In this document: positions 23,209 to 34,313 of the stretch, in pieces
Layout of the letters: each line of letters begins with the position of its first letter
How positions within the stretch are numbered: the stretch's first letter is position 1
Assembly: GCA_027186245.1 (NCBI GenBank)
Contig: CP114484.1
Location: 12,844,001 to 12,908,000, forward strand
Origin: Coriaria nepalensis
Lineage: Eukaryota > Streptophyta > Magnoliopsida > Cucurbitales > Coriariaceae
Length of the DNA: 64,000 nt
Reading direction: 5' to 3'
The notes under the pieces: generated by a model
The model's input: only the letters and a program-made list of their open reading frames with translations
Told to the model about the DNA's origin: nothing
Databases searched by the model: none
Translations under genes and position numbers: made by a program

Positions 23209-23333
23209 GAGAGAGAGAAAGAGAAAGAGAAAGAGAAAGAGGGAACGTCCGTTAAAGGAAAGACGACGCCCTATCGACGCGACGCCCTATCGTACTGGAA
23301 TTGCATTAGGGGTACTGGAATTGCATTAGGGTT
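23209..23333. repeat. GA/GAAA tract and short tandem duplications upstream of MIR156
   Basis: A GAGAAA-type purine tract at about 23209-23240 is followed by CGACGCCCTATCG given twice (about 23266-23292) and TACTGGAATTGCATTAGGG given twice (about 23293-23333). This lies within 350 bp 5' of the miRNA hairpin in its own orientation, so it may be in the primary transcript. Confidence 0.65.
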
Positions 23334-24493
23334 TTCATTTCAAGAACATAGTAAAATGAAAAGAAAAGGAAATAAAAAACCATCAAGACTTAAAAGACGT
23401 ATAGCTCGATTTCGGGGAACAAGTCCGATCAACAGTGTCGGAAATCGATGGCCACACGGAGGAAGAAAAGAAGGGTTTTTTTTAGAGACAGTAAGTAATT
23501 GAGATTTGGTTTGGCTTATGGAGTCTGGAAATTTCACTCACAGATAGAGATCACTCTTGTTTATCTATTGCCTGAAAGTGTAATATTAGCTGCTACGGAG
23601 AGATAGAGAGAGGGGCATGGCCTTTTTAGAGAGAGAGTTGGTGTGTATAGATGTTGGTCTTTTACATCTATATATATCTATATATATCTATATAGATATA
23701 GATATGTAAGTGTGTGTAGTTAGGGTTAGGGTTGTATTGTTGTTTGGCTGGGAATCTGGGGTTGTTTTGTCTACGTGTTGGATTTGTGGATAGGCTCCCA
23801 CTGATTCCAAACCGTAAGATTTAAACTTATAATTATGTTTCCTTATTCCCCGCCGTTGGATACATCTATTTCTTTTCTCGTCTGTGACTAAGGGGTTATT
23901 AGTCAAAGTCAAAGATGTATTTCTTTAAATGGAAAACTACAAGTATATATGTTGAGATATAATAATATCATAGATGTATCCACCGTAGTTTATAAATTAT
24001 AAAATAGACCTACTTAAATTTACTTTAAATTATAAGTAAATTATTTAATATAATTAATTATTTTTTATTTTTTATTTTTTTTAATAAATTAATCATTTTT
24101 ACCAAAATCTCTATACTTAGAAAGTCAAGCTCAATTTCAAAATAATAAAATAATTTAAATAATAAAATAATAATTAATTTAAATAATAAAATAATAAAAT
24201 AATTTAAATAATAAAATAATAATTAATTTTTTTTTCATTTTTCCATTTACATCTTATGATCGATCGATCACACAAGCTATTCTCACTATAGGAACTAGGA
24301 AATGATTTTGCTAATACAACCAAGTCTCTCTTTTCTTTCTTTCTTTCGTGGCAAAAAACTATCGTGATAGACATCAATTACAGATCCAGGATTTATGTGC
24401 ATGAATGAGGCAGCTACTATGGCATAGTAAATGAAATGAGTGGAATGCGGAGGTAAAACCGCGGTAAAGTAAAAGTATATTATAAATAAATAA

Positions 24494-24524
<31 letters not shown>

Positions 24525-25455
24525 ATAAAATATTAATAACTTATTAGAGTATTTATTATTTATTTTAAATTTAATAAAATATGAAAATTAATAATCATGA
24601 GTATATAAGTTAAGTTAATTATATCTTATTTCTAACAAAGTAAATTATAAATTTAACGAGTTATTAATCAAACACGTTATTCGGAAAAATATTATTTAAA
24701 TAATATTTATGTTAATATTTTATAATATTAAGAATTAGATTATAATATTTTATATTTAGAATTAGATTTCATTCCTTAAAACAATATAATCATTTGGATC
24801 CTAATTATATTTTGAAATTTTTTAAATACATAAATATATTTCATATTTAAAAATAATTCAAGACTCTTATTAATTTTAAATTCATTTAAAGGGGTAAGAT
24901 TATATAAAATTATAATTTAGTGTGGATAAAAACCTAACTTTTGAAAAACGTGTGAGAGCAATTGCCCCCAACTTGGATTCTGCAGTGATAGAGTTTGTCT
25001 ATAGATTGTATTTGGAGTATATTCACAGGGGGTCTTCTTTCCTTTGAAGTTAATAGTATAAATGGAGCTAAGGTATAGTGGCGGGGACCAATCTAATTAT
25101 CCCTTTATTATCCTACTTAGTGGTAAAATCTTCTTCTTACAGTAGTTAAAATAATGAACATAGTAATCGGTCATATAAGGTTTCATATATCTATATAGTC
25201 TATAGTAGTAGCACCCTGAGAGCATCCCCATCATAGAGTGGTACTTTATGGTAATATCGGAGCCCCTGAACAATACTACTGCAGTTCAAGAATCCTTCAT
25301 TAATGGAAGCTGCACATGCACGAGTACGACAAATAATCATAAAACACCTTAAAACTTTTAGTAGTTTAGTTAACGCTGCTTACTGTTCCGGACTGAATCG
25401 ATCGATCATAGTAACTAATGTTGTTGTAAAGTTTGTTTTTATGGTCTAAATTATT

Positions 25456-25742
25456 CCACGTGGTATACACATACATACACGTACATACATATCTATATAT
25501 ATATAGATATGTACATACGATGGATAAGGAAGATCAAAAGTTATAGTTCTGCGACGTGGGAAAACAAGCTGAAAGAGTAGTATGGAGGAAAGTGAAACAA
25601 ACGTCCGAATCCTTCGCTGAAAGAGGGACATGCATCATGAAGACACGAGAGAAGAATTGAGGAGGGTTCCCTCACGTGACGTGGACAAATAGGGGGACCC
25701 TCGCACCCTTGCCCCCAAGAAAGCTCGTCATCGGCCACGTGG
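25456..25742. promoter_or_regulatory. Cluster of ACGT-core boxes with an RY motif
   Basis: CCACGTGG at 25456-25463, GACGTGG at 25553-25559, CACGTG at 25673-25678 overlapping ACGTGG at 25679-25684, and CCACGTGG at 25735-25742. An RY core CATGCA lies at 25629-25634. ACGT boxes bind bZIP and bHLH factors, and RY motifs bind B3 factors. No coding gene abuts it. The nearest transcription unit pointing away from it is MIR156 on the minus strand. Confidence 0.45.
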
Positions 25743-26516
25743 ACAAAAAAGGGAACATAAATTGAAACAGATGGTGTCGGTAACAAAAATGCCAAATACT
25801 CTTACTAACTACTACATATATACAAAGTGCATGTGGCCGGTATTATGGTTTTGTACGAATTTGCTCATTCCTCAACCCCAGATGTGCATGCTCCATGGCG
25901 ATGGGATTAAGACTTAAGTATCTTCATTCCATGCAAATTACAGAGTGGGCCTGCCTATACATGCTTTACAAAAATTCGTAAGTAACACCATTACCAAGAT
26001 CATGCCTTTAGGTTTAATTGCATAAGAGCCACATGCTACAGCGTGGCTACGTGAGAGCATACGTGCATTTGAATCAAATTTGGACCACCTGGTTTTTATT
26101 TATAAATCATTACTTTCCTAATACACTTTTTGGTTCATTAGTTAATAAAACTTAACCAATGAAAATCTGAAACAGAGGTTTTTTTCTTCCATATTTTGCT
26201 AATATAGCTTACTAGATGGTTTATAACGTAAGGCCTATCAGAAATTCCCAAGAAATAGATACTATAACTTCATTACCATTTTACCAGAGAGGTCGTGACC
26301 TGGTCCTCTCTAGCTACGAGAGCAATTTTTCGTATATCAACCACACTAGTAATGAAACAATGCTCCGTAGCTAAACCAAACATTCTCCGCTGTCACCTCC
26401 TAATTAACATGAATGCCATTAGTGGCCTAAAAAGAAGACCACTACACAATTTGTACCTTAGTAGCAGCAAAACTTGTTAGGCAAAGTGGGCAAAAAAACA
26501 GAAGATGGATCATGTT

Positions 26517-29500
26517 TTAGTTCCTCTTTTTCCGTTTTTTTCCGGTGCCAGCCTTACTTCCCTGACCCTGAGATTTGGATGAATTTGAAGCCTTTCCCTT
26601 TGTACTTTCCAGCGTTTTTTCAGAATCAGATGAGCTATCCTCCATATCCTCGCTTCCTTCCCTTTTTAATGTGCCAGATTTACCTTTTGTGGCCCCATTA
26701 ATACCGGATTTGTCCCCGCTTTTAGGGGTCTTACCCTTTGAAGTTTCTTGCTTGAACTTGCTAGATTTTAAAGGGATTTCTGGTTTGGACTTGGTAGATG
26801 TTTTTGGGGTGCTCGTATCATCGTCCTTCGACTTGATGTTATCCTTGGATTTGCTACTATTTGAGGATTTATCTTGAGACTTGTTATTACAAGCATTTTT
26901 AGAAGGTTTCACTGCTGCGCCTTTGGGTTTGCTAGAGGATCCAATTTCACCCCTAGAATTTAAGCTTGGAAGATTAGGCAAAAAATAATTTATTACTCGA
27001 GATTTTTAACTTACTGAAAAAGAGAACATACTTTTTCGCTGAAGCATCTGACTTCCCCTGCTTGCTTGATTCACCAGAATTTAGCTTCGTCTTCTTCTTC
27101 TGGGGCCTGCCATGTCAACACAATGAATCACAGGTGAACTGGAGTTCCACATCTAAAAAAGCATGCTTCTGTCCGATTAAATATAGGAACACTAATTCCA
27201 GTTGATATCAAGAGCATAGAACGCATACATATCCAGGCTAGTCTGATTTGTTGCTTGTTCCTGTCAATGAAGTACAGTGTCAGCATGTAAAGATTTAGAA
27301 TTTATGCCAACATAAAAGAAGGGTGCGACCTACCTGACCAAACTCGGAGAAATCTTCAATGAATTCCCACTTTTCCATTTTAAGATTTAATGTTTCTACA
27401 TCTCCATCAGTATACGAAACCTAAATCAGAACGATAAAAATTCAAACAAGGTAGAAAGGGAGAATAAATGATCATCATGGACAATAACATCAGTAGAACA
27501 ATTTAACTGCCTTTTCATAGAACCTATATAGGTTCCTGTAAAGTGTAACCCATTGAAAAAACCTTAATATTCTAGAGTGCTCACTTAACTAATGAAAAAT
27601 TAAGTAAACAAATACAAATAAATAAATGTCATCACAATCATACAGGTTATATATATTACCATCTCACCTTATGCTTCTTGGTACGGCGATCAAAAGATTC
27701 AACAACACCTTCATAAAACCTGAAAGACAGAAAGTAGGTATTAGATAATTAAGTGAAACATATAAAGACACCAATTTATCTGAAAAGGACTTCAATTTCA
27801 GATCAAACAAAAAGTCTCACACAAGTATTCACGTGCACCCATGCATGAGGCAACCAAAGCTTCAGATACAGGTAAGATACAAAATATAGACAGCAATATT
27901 TTAATACACAACAGAAAAAAAAAATCTACAAGAAACAGTGTGTGCAAGTAGATAACTAAATAAAAAAGAAATAATAAAAAGAAACAAAATATAACCCTTT
28001 AAAGAGCATTAGAGAGAGAAAGATCTCAAGATCTATGCATTTTAAGCAGAGTCAACAACCGTAAACAAAACATGTTAGCTGTCTGTGTTAGCTTGTGAAC
28101 CATACAAAAGTATCACTGAAGAGAAATCAAATGAAAGCTGCAAATACACGGAGACAGAGCTGGTGCTTACATTTGATCGTCTGGCCACCAAACTTTTATC
28201 TTTGAACCAACCAGATTCTCACTATGATCTTTTGTTCCAGACCCCTGACAATATTAATAAGAAATCATTCAAGCATAGGGCAAGTCTTTCTGCTAATTAG
28301 TAAAGAAAATATCTTTTCTTTTAAAGTCGGGAATAAAGAAACACAGGCACGTGTGATCCAGAGTCCAGACTAAGCAATCAAAGATCTTAAGAGGTTTTGA
28401 GTAAAGCGAACACACCTTTTCTTTGCCTGGAGTAAGCTTTCTCTTGGACATATTCTTTGGCGTTTCCTCCAAGTCATCTTCATCTTTAGCTAATTTTGAG
28501 GTTGACTTTTTTGAAGATAATGTTTCCTAGTTGAATGTCGAAATTTATATCAGAACTAAATTTCTATCAGTAAAGATGGAATCATATCGTGAGGAAATCA
28601 CAAAATTCATAAATTCAAAGTTAAGAAGAAGAATACTTTTTGGTCGTCCCTTTTTGTTGACTTTGTGGCATTCTTTCCTGAAATAGCCTTTCCCTTCCCC
28701 TGATTTTTCTTATCCCCTGATGACTTTAAAGATGATCCACCATTATTTTCTGTCATTCCATCTGCCTTCTTGGCAGAGTGCTCAAACACCTTTGCCTCAG
28801 AATCACTTCCTGTATCACTCTCCTTTTTGGATGCATCTTTTGTAATGACAGTTTTTTTCTCCTTCAGTACTTTAGAAGATGCTTTCTTTCCTGGGCATTT
28901 ATTTAGTTTTGCATTCGGACTAGTAACTTCTTCGGATTCCTTTTTGGAAATATCTGCAGATGGTGCGTCCTTCTTTCTTGAGGTCTCTGTCTTCTTTTTT
29001 TGTTCAGTACTTTTAGAATAACTTTCATCAGGAATGCTCTCACTTGGGGAAGGGGAAATAGCATCATGCCCAGATTCATTTTTCAATAGCTTACTTGAGG
29101 ACGGCTTAACATCCATCTCTTTATCTTCCTCGAGAGACAGAGCTTGAGCAGAAGAATCCTTACCAGAGGGATCATGAACATTCTCACCTCGGCTTTTACT
29201 ATCTGACTGAATCTCAGATTCATTCTTGCCATCATGGGAATGCTCACATTGTTCAGTTGATTTTAATAAATATTTAGACTTGTCCCCTGTTCTCTGAGTA
29301 CTTAACTCTCTATTCTTCTCAGTACTGACTGTCTTTTCAGAATCCAAACTATCATGTTCTTCATTTACTGGTTCATGTACTCCTGCAGGCAGATCAGTCT
29401 GATTCCCTTCTTTATCCCCTATGGGAACTGAATCTACCAATGCTTCACCAGTTTGGACAATGCCATTGCTCATAACTGATATCGGAGATTTATCAGCAAC

Positions 29501-31536
29501 ATGATCCATTTGTTCAGGAGAAGCCACTTCAGTGGGGTTTTCTATATTCACCTGGTAAAATAAATGTTAATCATTTATACATAGCTTTACGAAATTCTGG
29601 CATCAGAGCCAACAAGAATATATACATGGGAAAATATCAAAAACTAAACAGGGCTAGAAGAAACATGCCTGTGCTGCTTCATCCACAGATGCCCTGATCG
29701 ACTGGCTCTCATCAGTCTGCAGAGGGGTAGAAAAACTAAGTCACTAGATGAATTAATAGATTGTTAGTAAGCTCGCAATGACTACTTCCTTTTTCAACCT
29801 AAACAGCACACACAAATGATTGCAATGGCTAAATCTTTCATAACAGTTCCGAAGGAATAATGATGACTTGACATCAATGCTCTGAAAAAAATTGTAATGC
29901 ATGACTGAGTGCACCATAAGTGAGAGTTGTAGTCGTTTAAATGAAGCAACCAATTATCAAGTCTTTAATTCATCATAAATTGATAAGAACTTTTCGCTTA
30001 GTGCTACACAGCTTACTACATCTTTCCCAGCATCAGCGAGTTCATTCTGCTCATTAGAAACAGAGGCCTTTTGACATATAGAGGCAACAACACTACTGTA
30101 ATCACGTACGGAGCTGCCCAAGTTCTCCACAGCTTTTATCAGAAAAGGCTTCACTTTAGTTGTGCAGTTTTCAAGTACTCTCTCCCCTAACTCCCGACAA
30201 ATAGGCAGAACTTCCTGAAGAATAATTATGGGGTTGGTAACTTTTGCAAAAATAAAGAGAGAAATAGAAAGTGCAAGCAATATGAACCTCATCGTCTTTC
30301 TTCACACTGGCTAGGATAGGAAAGAGTAAGTCTATTGATATATCTTCACTTTCCTCTAGAACAAGGGACATTATTATCTCCATCGATGAAAAAACACTGT
30401 CAGGGTGATAATCCCTACCCATTGAAACAGCGGAAAACATCAATTTTGGCATGATATATTACAAAGGATGCACTGTGTATTTATTGCCTTCAGACGATAT
30501 ACAGAAGTAGAAACCCAATTGAAAATATAAATTCACACCTTATACCCTTCAGGAAATGTTGGAACATCTCAAGAATTAGTGTATCACATTCTAGATCCAG
30601 CATGACTACACATGACCTGACCCTTGCGACAGTTTCAAGAATTGAGACTCTCTGTTTATATGATCGGCTTGATTGATCAGACAAATTTTCAAATGAAGAT
30701 ACAATAAGCTGAAACACTTCCTGCATGAATACAAGGCATAAGGCATTGAAAGAAAGAACAAAACAAGTTATAATCAGATCGCTAACAATCACTTGTTAAC
30801 TATGATGGTGCAACAATGGATGGTAGTTACCTTCATCTGATCATCATCATAAGGAGCGTCAGGTGCAGTTATCCTAGTTATCTCACTTATGCAGGCAGCA
30901 ACTCCAACCTTAACATCCACAACTGAATGTCTGAAAAGTTTATCATCAATTAACGCTCTCAATGATGGAGCAATTGCACTCTGCATGCTTGTTGAAGGTG
31001 ATTGTTCGACCTTTGAAAGACAATTCTCAACTTGCTATAATAACCAGCAAAAGGAAAATTATTAAAATTTAATATGTTAAAAAGGCTGGTAAAACTTACT
31101 TTACTGGCTAGAGTTTCGAACTTCTAAGGCTATAGAGACAAATAGACGAAGCAGATGAAGTCTTGCAGAAAGTAACAAATACCAGAAAACACACGAAGAA
31201 ATAACTTTGAAATCTTCGAGTAGTAAGCTCGAACAAACAGACCAAGAATTTTAACGAAAAAAATTTAATTTAGCGACAAGTCTCAGAAGCAAGCCTACGA
31301 AATCATTCGTCGATTGATTGAAACAACGAAAAATAAGAAGATACTGTGATCCGCTAAAACTCAACTACTCTGCTTCTTAAACGTACAGAAGGGGGGGGGG
31401 GGGAAGATTAGCAGATAGAATTGATAGAATTTACATCAAGAAGAGATAGGAGTTCATCTGTGGACGGAGGAGGATCTACTAGCTTAGTTCCAGTTTCCAA
31501 AAGCTGTTGCTCCAGTTCTCTATCAGGAACCGCCAT
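26517..31536 (-). CDS. Sister chromatid cohesion protein PDS5 homolog (PDS5C-like)
   Basis: PDS5 proteins bind cohesin and regulate sister-chromatid cohesion, and the short plant PDS5 group also affects DNA repair and development. Fourteen exons on the minus strand join to about 880 residues: 31536-31435, 31034-30831, 30720-30539, 30414-30288, 30214-30017, 29716-29669, 29551-28637, 28526-28416, 28244-28171, 27719-27668, 27420-27334, 27260-27229, 27106-27032 and 26952-26517. The N-terminal half carries the PDS5 HEAT-like region (ELEQQLLETGTKLV, LFRHSVVDVKVGVAACISEI, APYDDDQMK, SVKKDD). A long acidic/Ser-rich linker with KKES repeats fills exon 7. A Tudor-like domain follows (LVGSKIKVWWPDDQMFYEGVV, FDRRTKKHKVSYTDGD). 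The tail is Lys/Ser-rich and ends KKRKKRN, probably nuclear-localising. Intron 6 has a GC donor (29668-29667). No lesion was seen. The start is the first ATG (MAVPDRELE). Confidence 0.93.
31391..31403. repeat. G13 homopolymer in PDS5 intron 1
   Basis: Thirteen consecutive G residues lie 30-45 bp beyond the exon 1 donor of the PDS5-like gene. Read on the transcribed strand this is a C tract. Length errors or polymorphism are likely here. Confidence 0.9.
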
Positions 31537-32715
31537 ACTCGCACTTCTATTGGTCTCGATTTCCCAGATCCTTCACCGTGTCTCACCTCTTATCTCCTAA
31601 AATCACACAATCGAAACCCTAGAACGCGCGAATGAGAGAAGAACACGGATTTTGAATGGGATAGAGCGGAATTTCTGATACATGCGAGGAGAAAACTTTT
31701 TAGGGTTTTTCAGAGAAGAGGGAAAGCGATCTGATTTTTCGAAAATCGAAATATTTTTAGCAGGAAAATAAAATAAAAAATGAAAACCAAAAAAAAAAAA
31801 AAAAAACGCCTAATTTTCGTGCGTATTTTTTAGTTGCCGGGCCTCCTCTTATTATTATTTTTTTTCTGGCACTATTTTTTATATATAATAATAAAAAGAT
31901 ATAAAAAGAATAAACGAAACTCTTGGTTCAGAATTTGGCGGGTATCTGAATTTGGTTTGAATTTGGCGTTTCAGATCCGGCTTTCGAAATTAATACAGTT
32001 TTTTCTGGTAAAAATTTAATGCGTTTTGATACGATCATAGTGAAGTCTTACCTTATGCAACGTCGTGCAATAGGTTGATAGTAGAAATTTAGATTTGTTT
32101 GATAATTTATATTAATATCTCGAATATGTGTTCAAATCCTTCCATCTAATACTATAGATTATAATTTTTCAAATTATACGTGGTAAATTTCATGATTAGA
32201 AAAGAAAAAACAAATACACGAATGAGAAAATTATTACACGACGATGTTGCACTACTTGACCCAGCTACGAGTCTCTTCCAATAAAAACCACCCACCTCAG
32301 CGTATATCCACGTGTGATATTTCTATTCGTTCCAAACAGGTCAGCTTACGTGTCGCCAATACTACTATGAAACCCCGAAGTACCCTCCCTTCCTCCTTTT
32401 TTCTATGTGCCCTAATCAAAATTCATCCCCAAACCAAAATCCCGATTCACAGATCGAAATCGGAAGCCCTGTATATTGAAATTTTGGATCGCTTTCTCTC
32501 TAATTCCTAGCTTGGATTGCTCTGGAATCGTGGCTCCCTCAGGGTCGACGAGTCTGTCTCGAAGAAATCCTTCTTCTTCTTCTTCTCAACCTGCAGTGCA
32601 TTCAGCTGGTTCTTCCTCAAGAACGACTCGGATCGTGTACAGAGAGTCAGTGAGGCATCCTAACTCCGATTTCCCTTTTTGGCAGCAGAACTGGTTCATT
32701 GGCTTGCTATTTCTT
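31537..32715. other. Divergent intergenic region between PDS5 and SDF2
   Basis: It contains the PDS5 leader, an A-rich run near 31780-31805, AT-rich spacer, and the SDF2 promoter and leader. From 32476 to 32715 the SDF2 reading frame is already open but has no ATG. Confidence 0.55.
32309..32355 (+). promoter_or_regulatory. G-box and ACGTGTC box in SDF2 promoter
   Basis: CACGTG lies at 32309-32314 and a TACGTGTC box at about 32347-32354, about 360-410 bp before the SDF2 start codon. Such ACGT cores bind bZIPs, including those of the unfolded-protein response. I did not find a complete ERSE (CCAAT-N-CACG) at canonical spacing. Confidence 0.35.
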
Positions 32716-34313
32716 ATGGCTCTCGGTTTTTTCACTTTCGCCATGTTCCTCTTCTTCGGGCTTCATCTCGACAATGGTTCCCCCTCTTGGGCTTCAGCTG
32801 CTACATCCGAGGGCGTCGAGGTTTGATCTGTTTCAATTTTTTATTTTTTGGTCTGTTTTCGCTTTTGTTCAAGTAGTGAGAAGATAACATTAGAGATCTA
32901 AGACCTGCTCGATAGTAGGTTGATAGCGAAATTAAGCATAAGATATTGTGGTCTAAGATACACCTGGTGGCTGGTGACACATTATGAAATGAATAGCTAC
33001 CCTTTTATGTGATCAAGAAGGAATTACGTAAGAGCAATGTGTGAAATGGTTAAATATTTTCATTTTTTTTTTGTTGATTTGTCGGATCTCAATTATCGAG
33101 TCACAATAAATAAATCCCGACTTTGAGGTGAAAATTTATCTACATTCAATAAACTTTCATCTTCTTATTCGCATATCAAATAGGAGCTCTCTCATTTTTT
33201 GACTAACCTGACAAGTGATATTGTGTTGTTTGATTTTGGTTCTTCTTTGCAGATTACTTATGGGTCAGTTCTAAAGCTGATGCATGAGAAGACCAAGTAT
33301 CGTTTGCATTCACATGATGTGCCATACGGTTCTGGAAGTGGGCAACAGTCTGTTACTGGCTTTCCCAGCGTTGATGATGCTAATAGCTACTGGGTATTTT
33401 TTACCCCCCTATCCCTCGCAATTTATTTATGTGTGAAGTAGAACTTGCTTTTAATTTGACAGTTTCTATTCGGAAAAGATATGTTTTCAGAGAAGTTTGG
33501 TTTTAACTATGATTTCAAAATCATATGCAGATTGTTAGACCTCAACCCGGAACATCTGCAAAACAGGGTAACACTATTACATCTGGGACAATTATCAGGT
33601 TACAACACATGAAGACTAGGAAATGGTTGCATAGTCATTTGCATGCATCCCCTATATCAGGGAATATGGAGGTTTGTAACTCGGAGAAATTTTATAATTT
33701 ATGTTTATTTTTTCCCTAATGTGGTCTTAAGAATGACAAATACATATTCTTCCTTGTATTGATGTTTGAGCATGGTTCTGTATGTTGTATAGGTTAGCTG
33801 CTTTGGTGGAGAGAGTGATTCTGACACTGGAGATTATTGGAGGTGAGACCAGCCCAATCTAAAAAAATAATACTGTGAGAAACACTTAATTGTCATGATT
33901 GTGGGTAGGGCTGATTTCTCATGAAGTTGCAATTTTCTCTATAGGCTTCTAATTGAAGGCAGCGGGAAGACATGGAAGCAAGAGCAGAGAATTAGACTTC
34001 AGCATGTGGACACTAATGGTTACTTGCACAGTCACGACAAGAAATACCAACGGATAGCCGGTGGGCAGCAAGAGGTGAGAATAGTGAAACACAATTTGAC
34101 TACCTTTCTATTCAAAGGAGTAACTTTCAGCTTTTGAATATAAAATCTTGCTAGATTTGATAACCATATGATTATCTGTGGAATTATATTCTTCATGTCC
34201 GCCTATTCACAAGCTATGCACTCTTACAGGTTTGTGGCGTGCGGGAAAAGCGTGCGGATAATGTGTGGTTGGCAGCTGAAGGTGTCTACCTTCCTCTTAC
34301 GGAAACCAAGTAG
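32716..34313 (+). CDS. SDF2: Stromal cell-derived factor 2-like protein (SDF2)
   Basis: Plant SDF2 is an ER-lumen MIR-domain protein that works with ERdj3B and BiP in glycoprotein quality control, including biogenesis of the immune receptor EFR. Six exons join to 216 residues: 32716-32820, 33253-33393, 33531-33671, 33793-33842, 33945-34074 and 34230-34313. The signal peptide is MALGFFTFAMFLFFGLHL with probable cleavage near ASA. Three MIR motifs follow: ITYGSVLKLMHEKTKYRLHS, SGTIIRLQHMKTRKWLHSH and QRIRLQHVDTNGYLHSH. The end is DNVWLAAEGVYLPLTETK, with no HDEL-type signal, as expected for the plant family. The start MALGFF is the conserved one. Confidence 0.95.

Larger units (their letters stand above)
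23026..26516. other. Long intergenic region, likely MIR156 primary transcript and promoter
   Basis: The minus-strand sequence immediately upstream of the hairpin probably holds the primary miRNA 5' part and its promoter. It includes palindromic ATATATCTATA repeats near 23670-23705, a TTAGGGTTAGGG stretch near 23720, an AAATAAT-type tract near 24140-24225, and AAAT/TA microsatellites at 24485-24523. A motif cluster lies at 25456-25742. No protein gene is supported. Confidence 0.5.

Noticed and set aside
23197..23502. 101-codon plus-strand frame near MIR156
   Set aside because: Low-complexity Glu/Lys from a purine repeat, no domain, opposite strand to the miRNA transcript.
25446..25795. Overlapping minus-strand frames in the ACGT cluster
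   Set aside because: No domain similarity or splice structure; the interval looks regulatory.
26575..26877. 100-codon hydrophobic plus-strand frame
   Set aside because: Antisense shadow of the Lys/Ser-rich PDS5 tail; its composition follows from the real frame.
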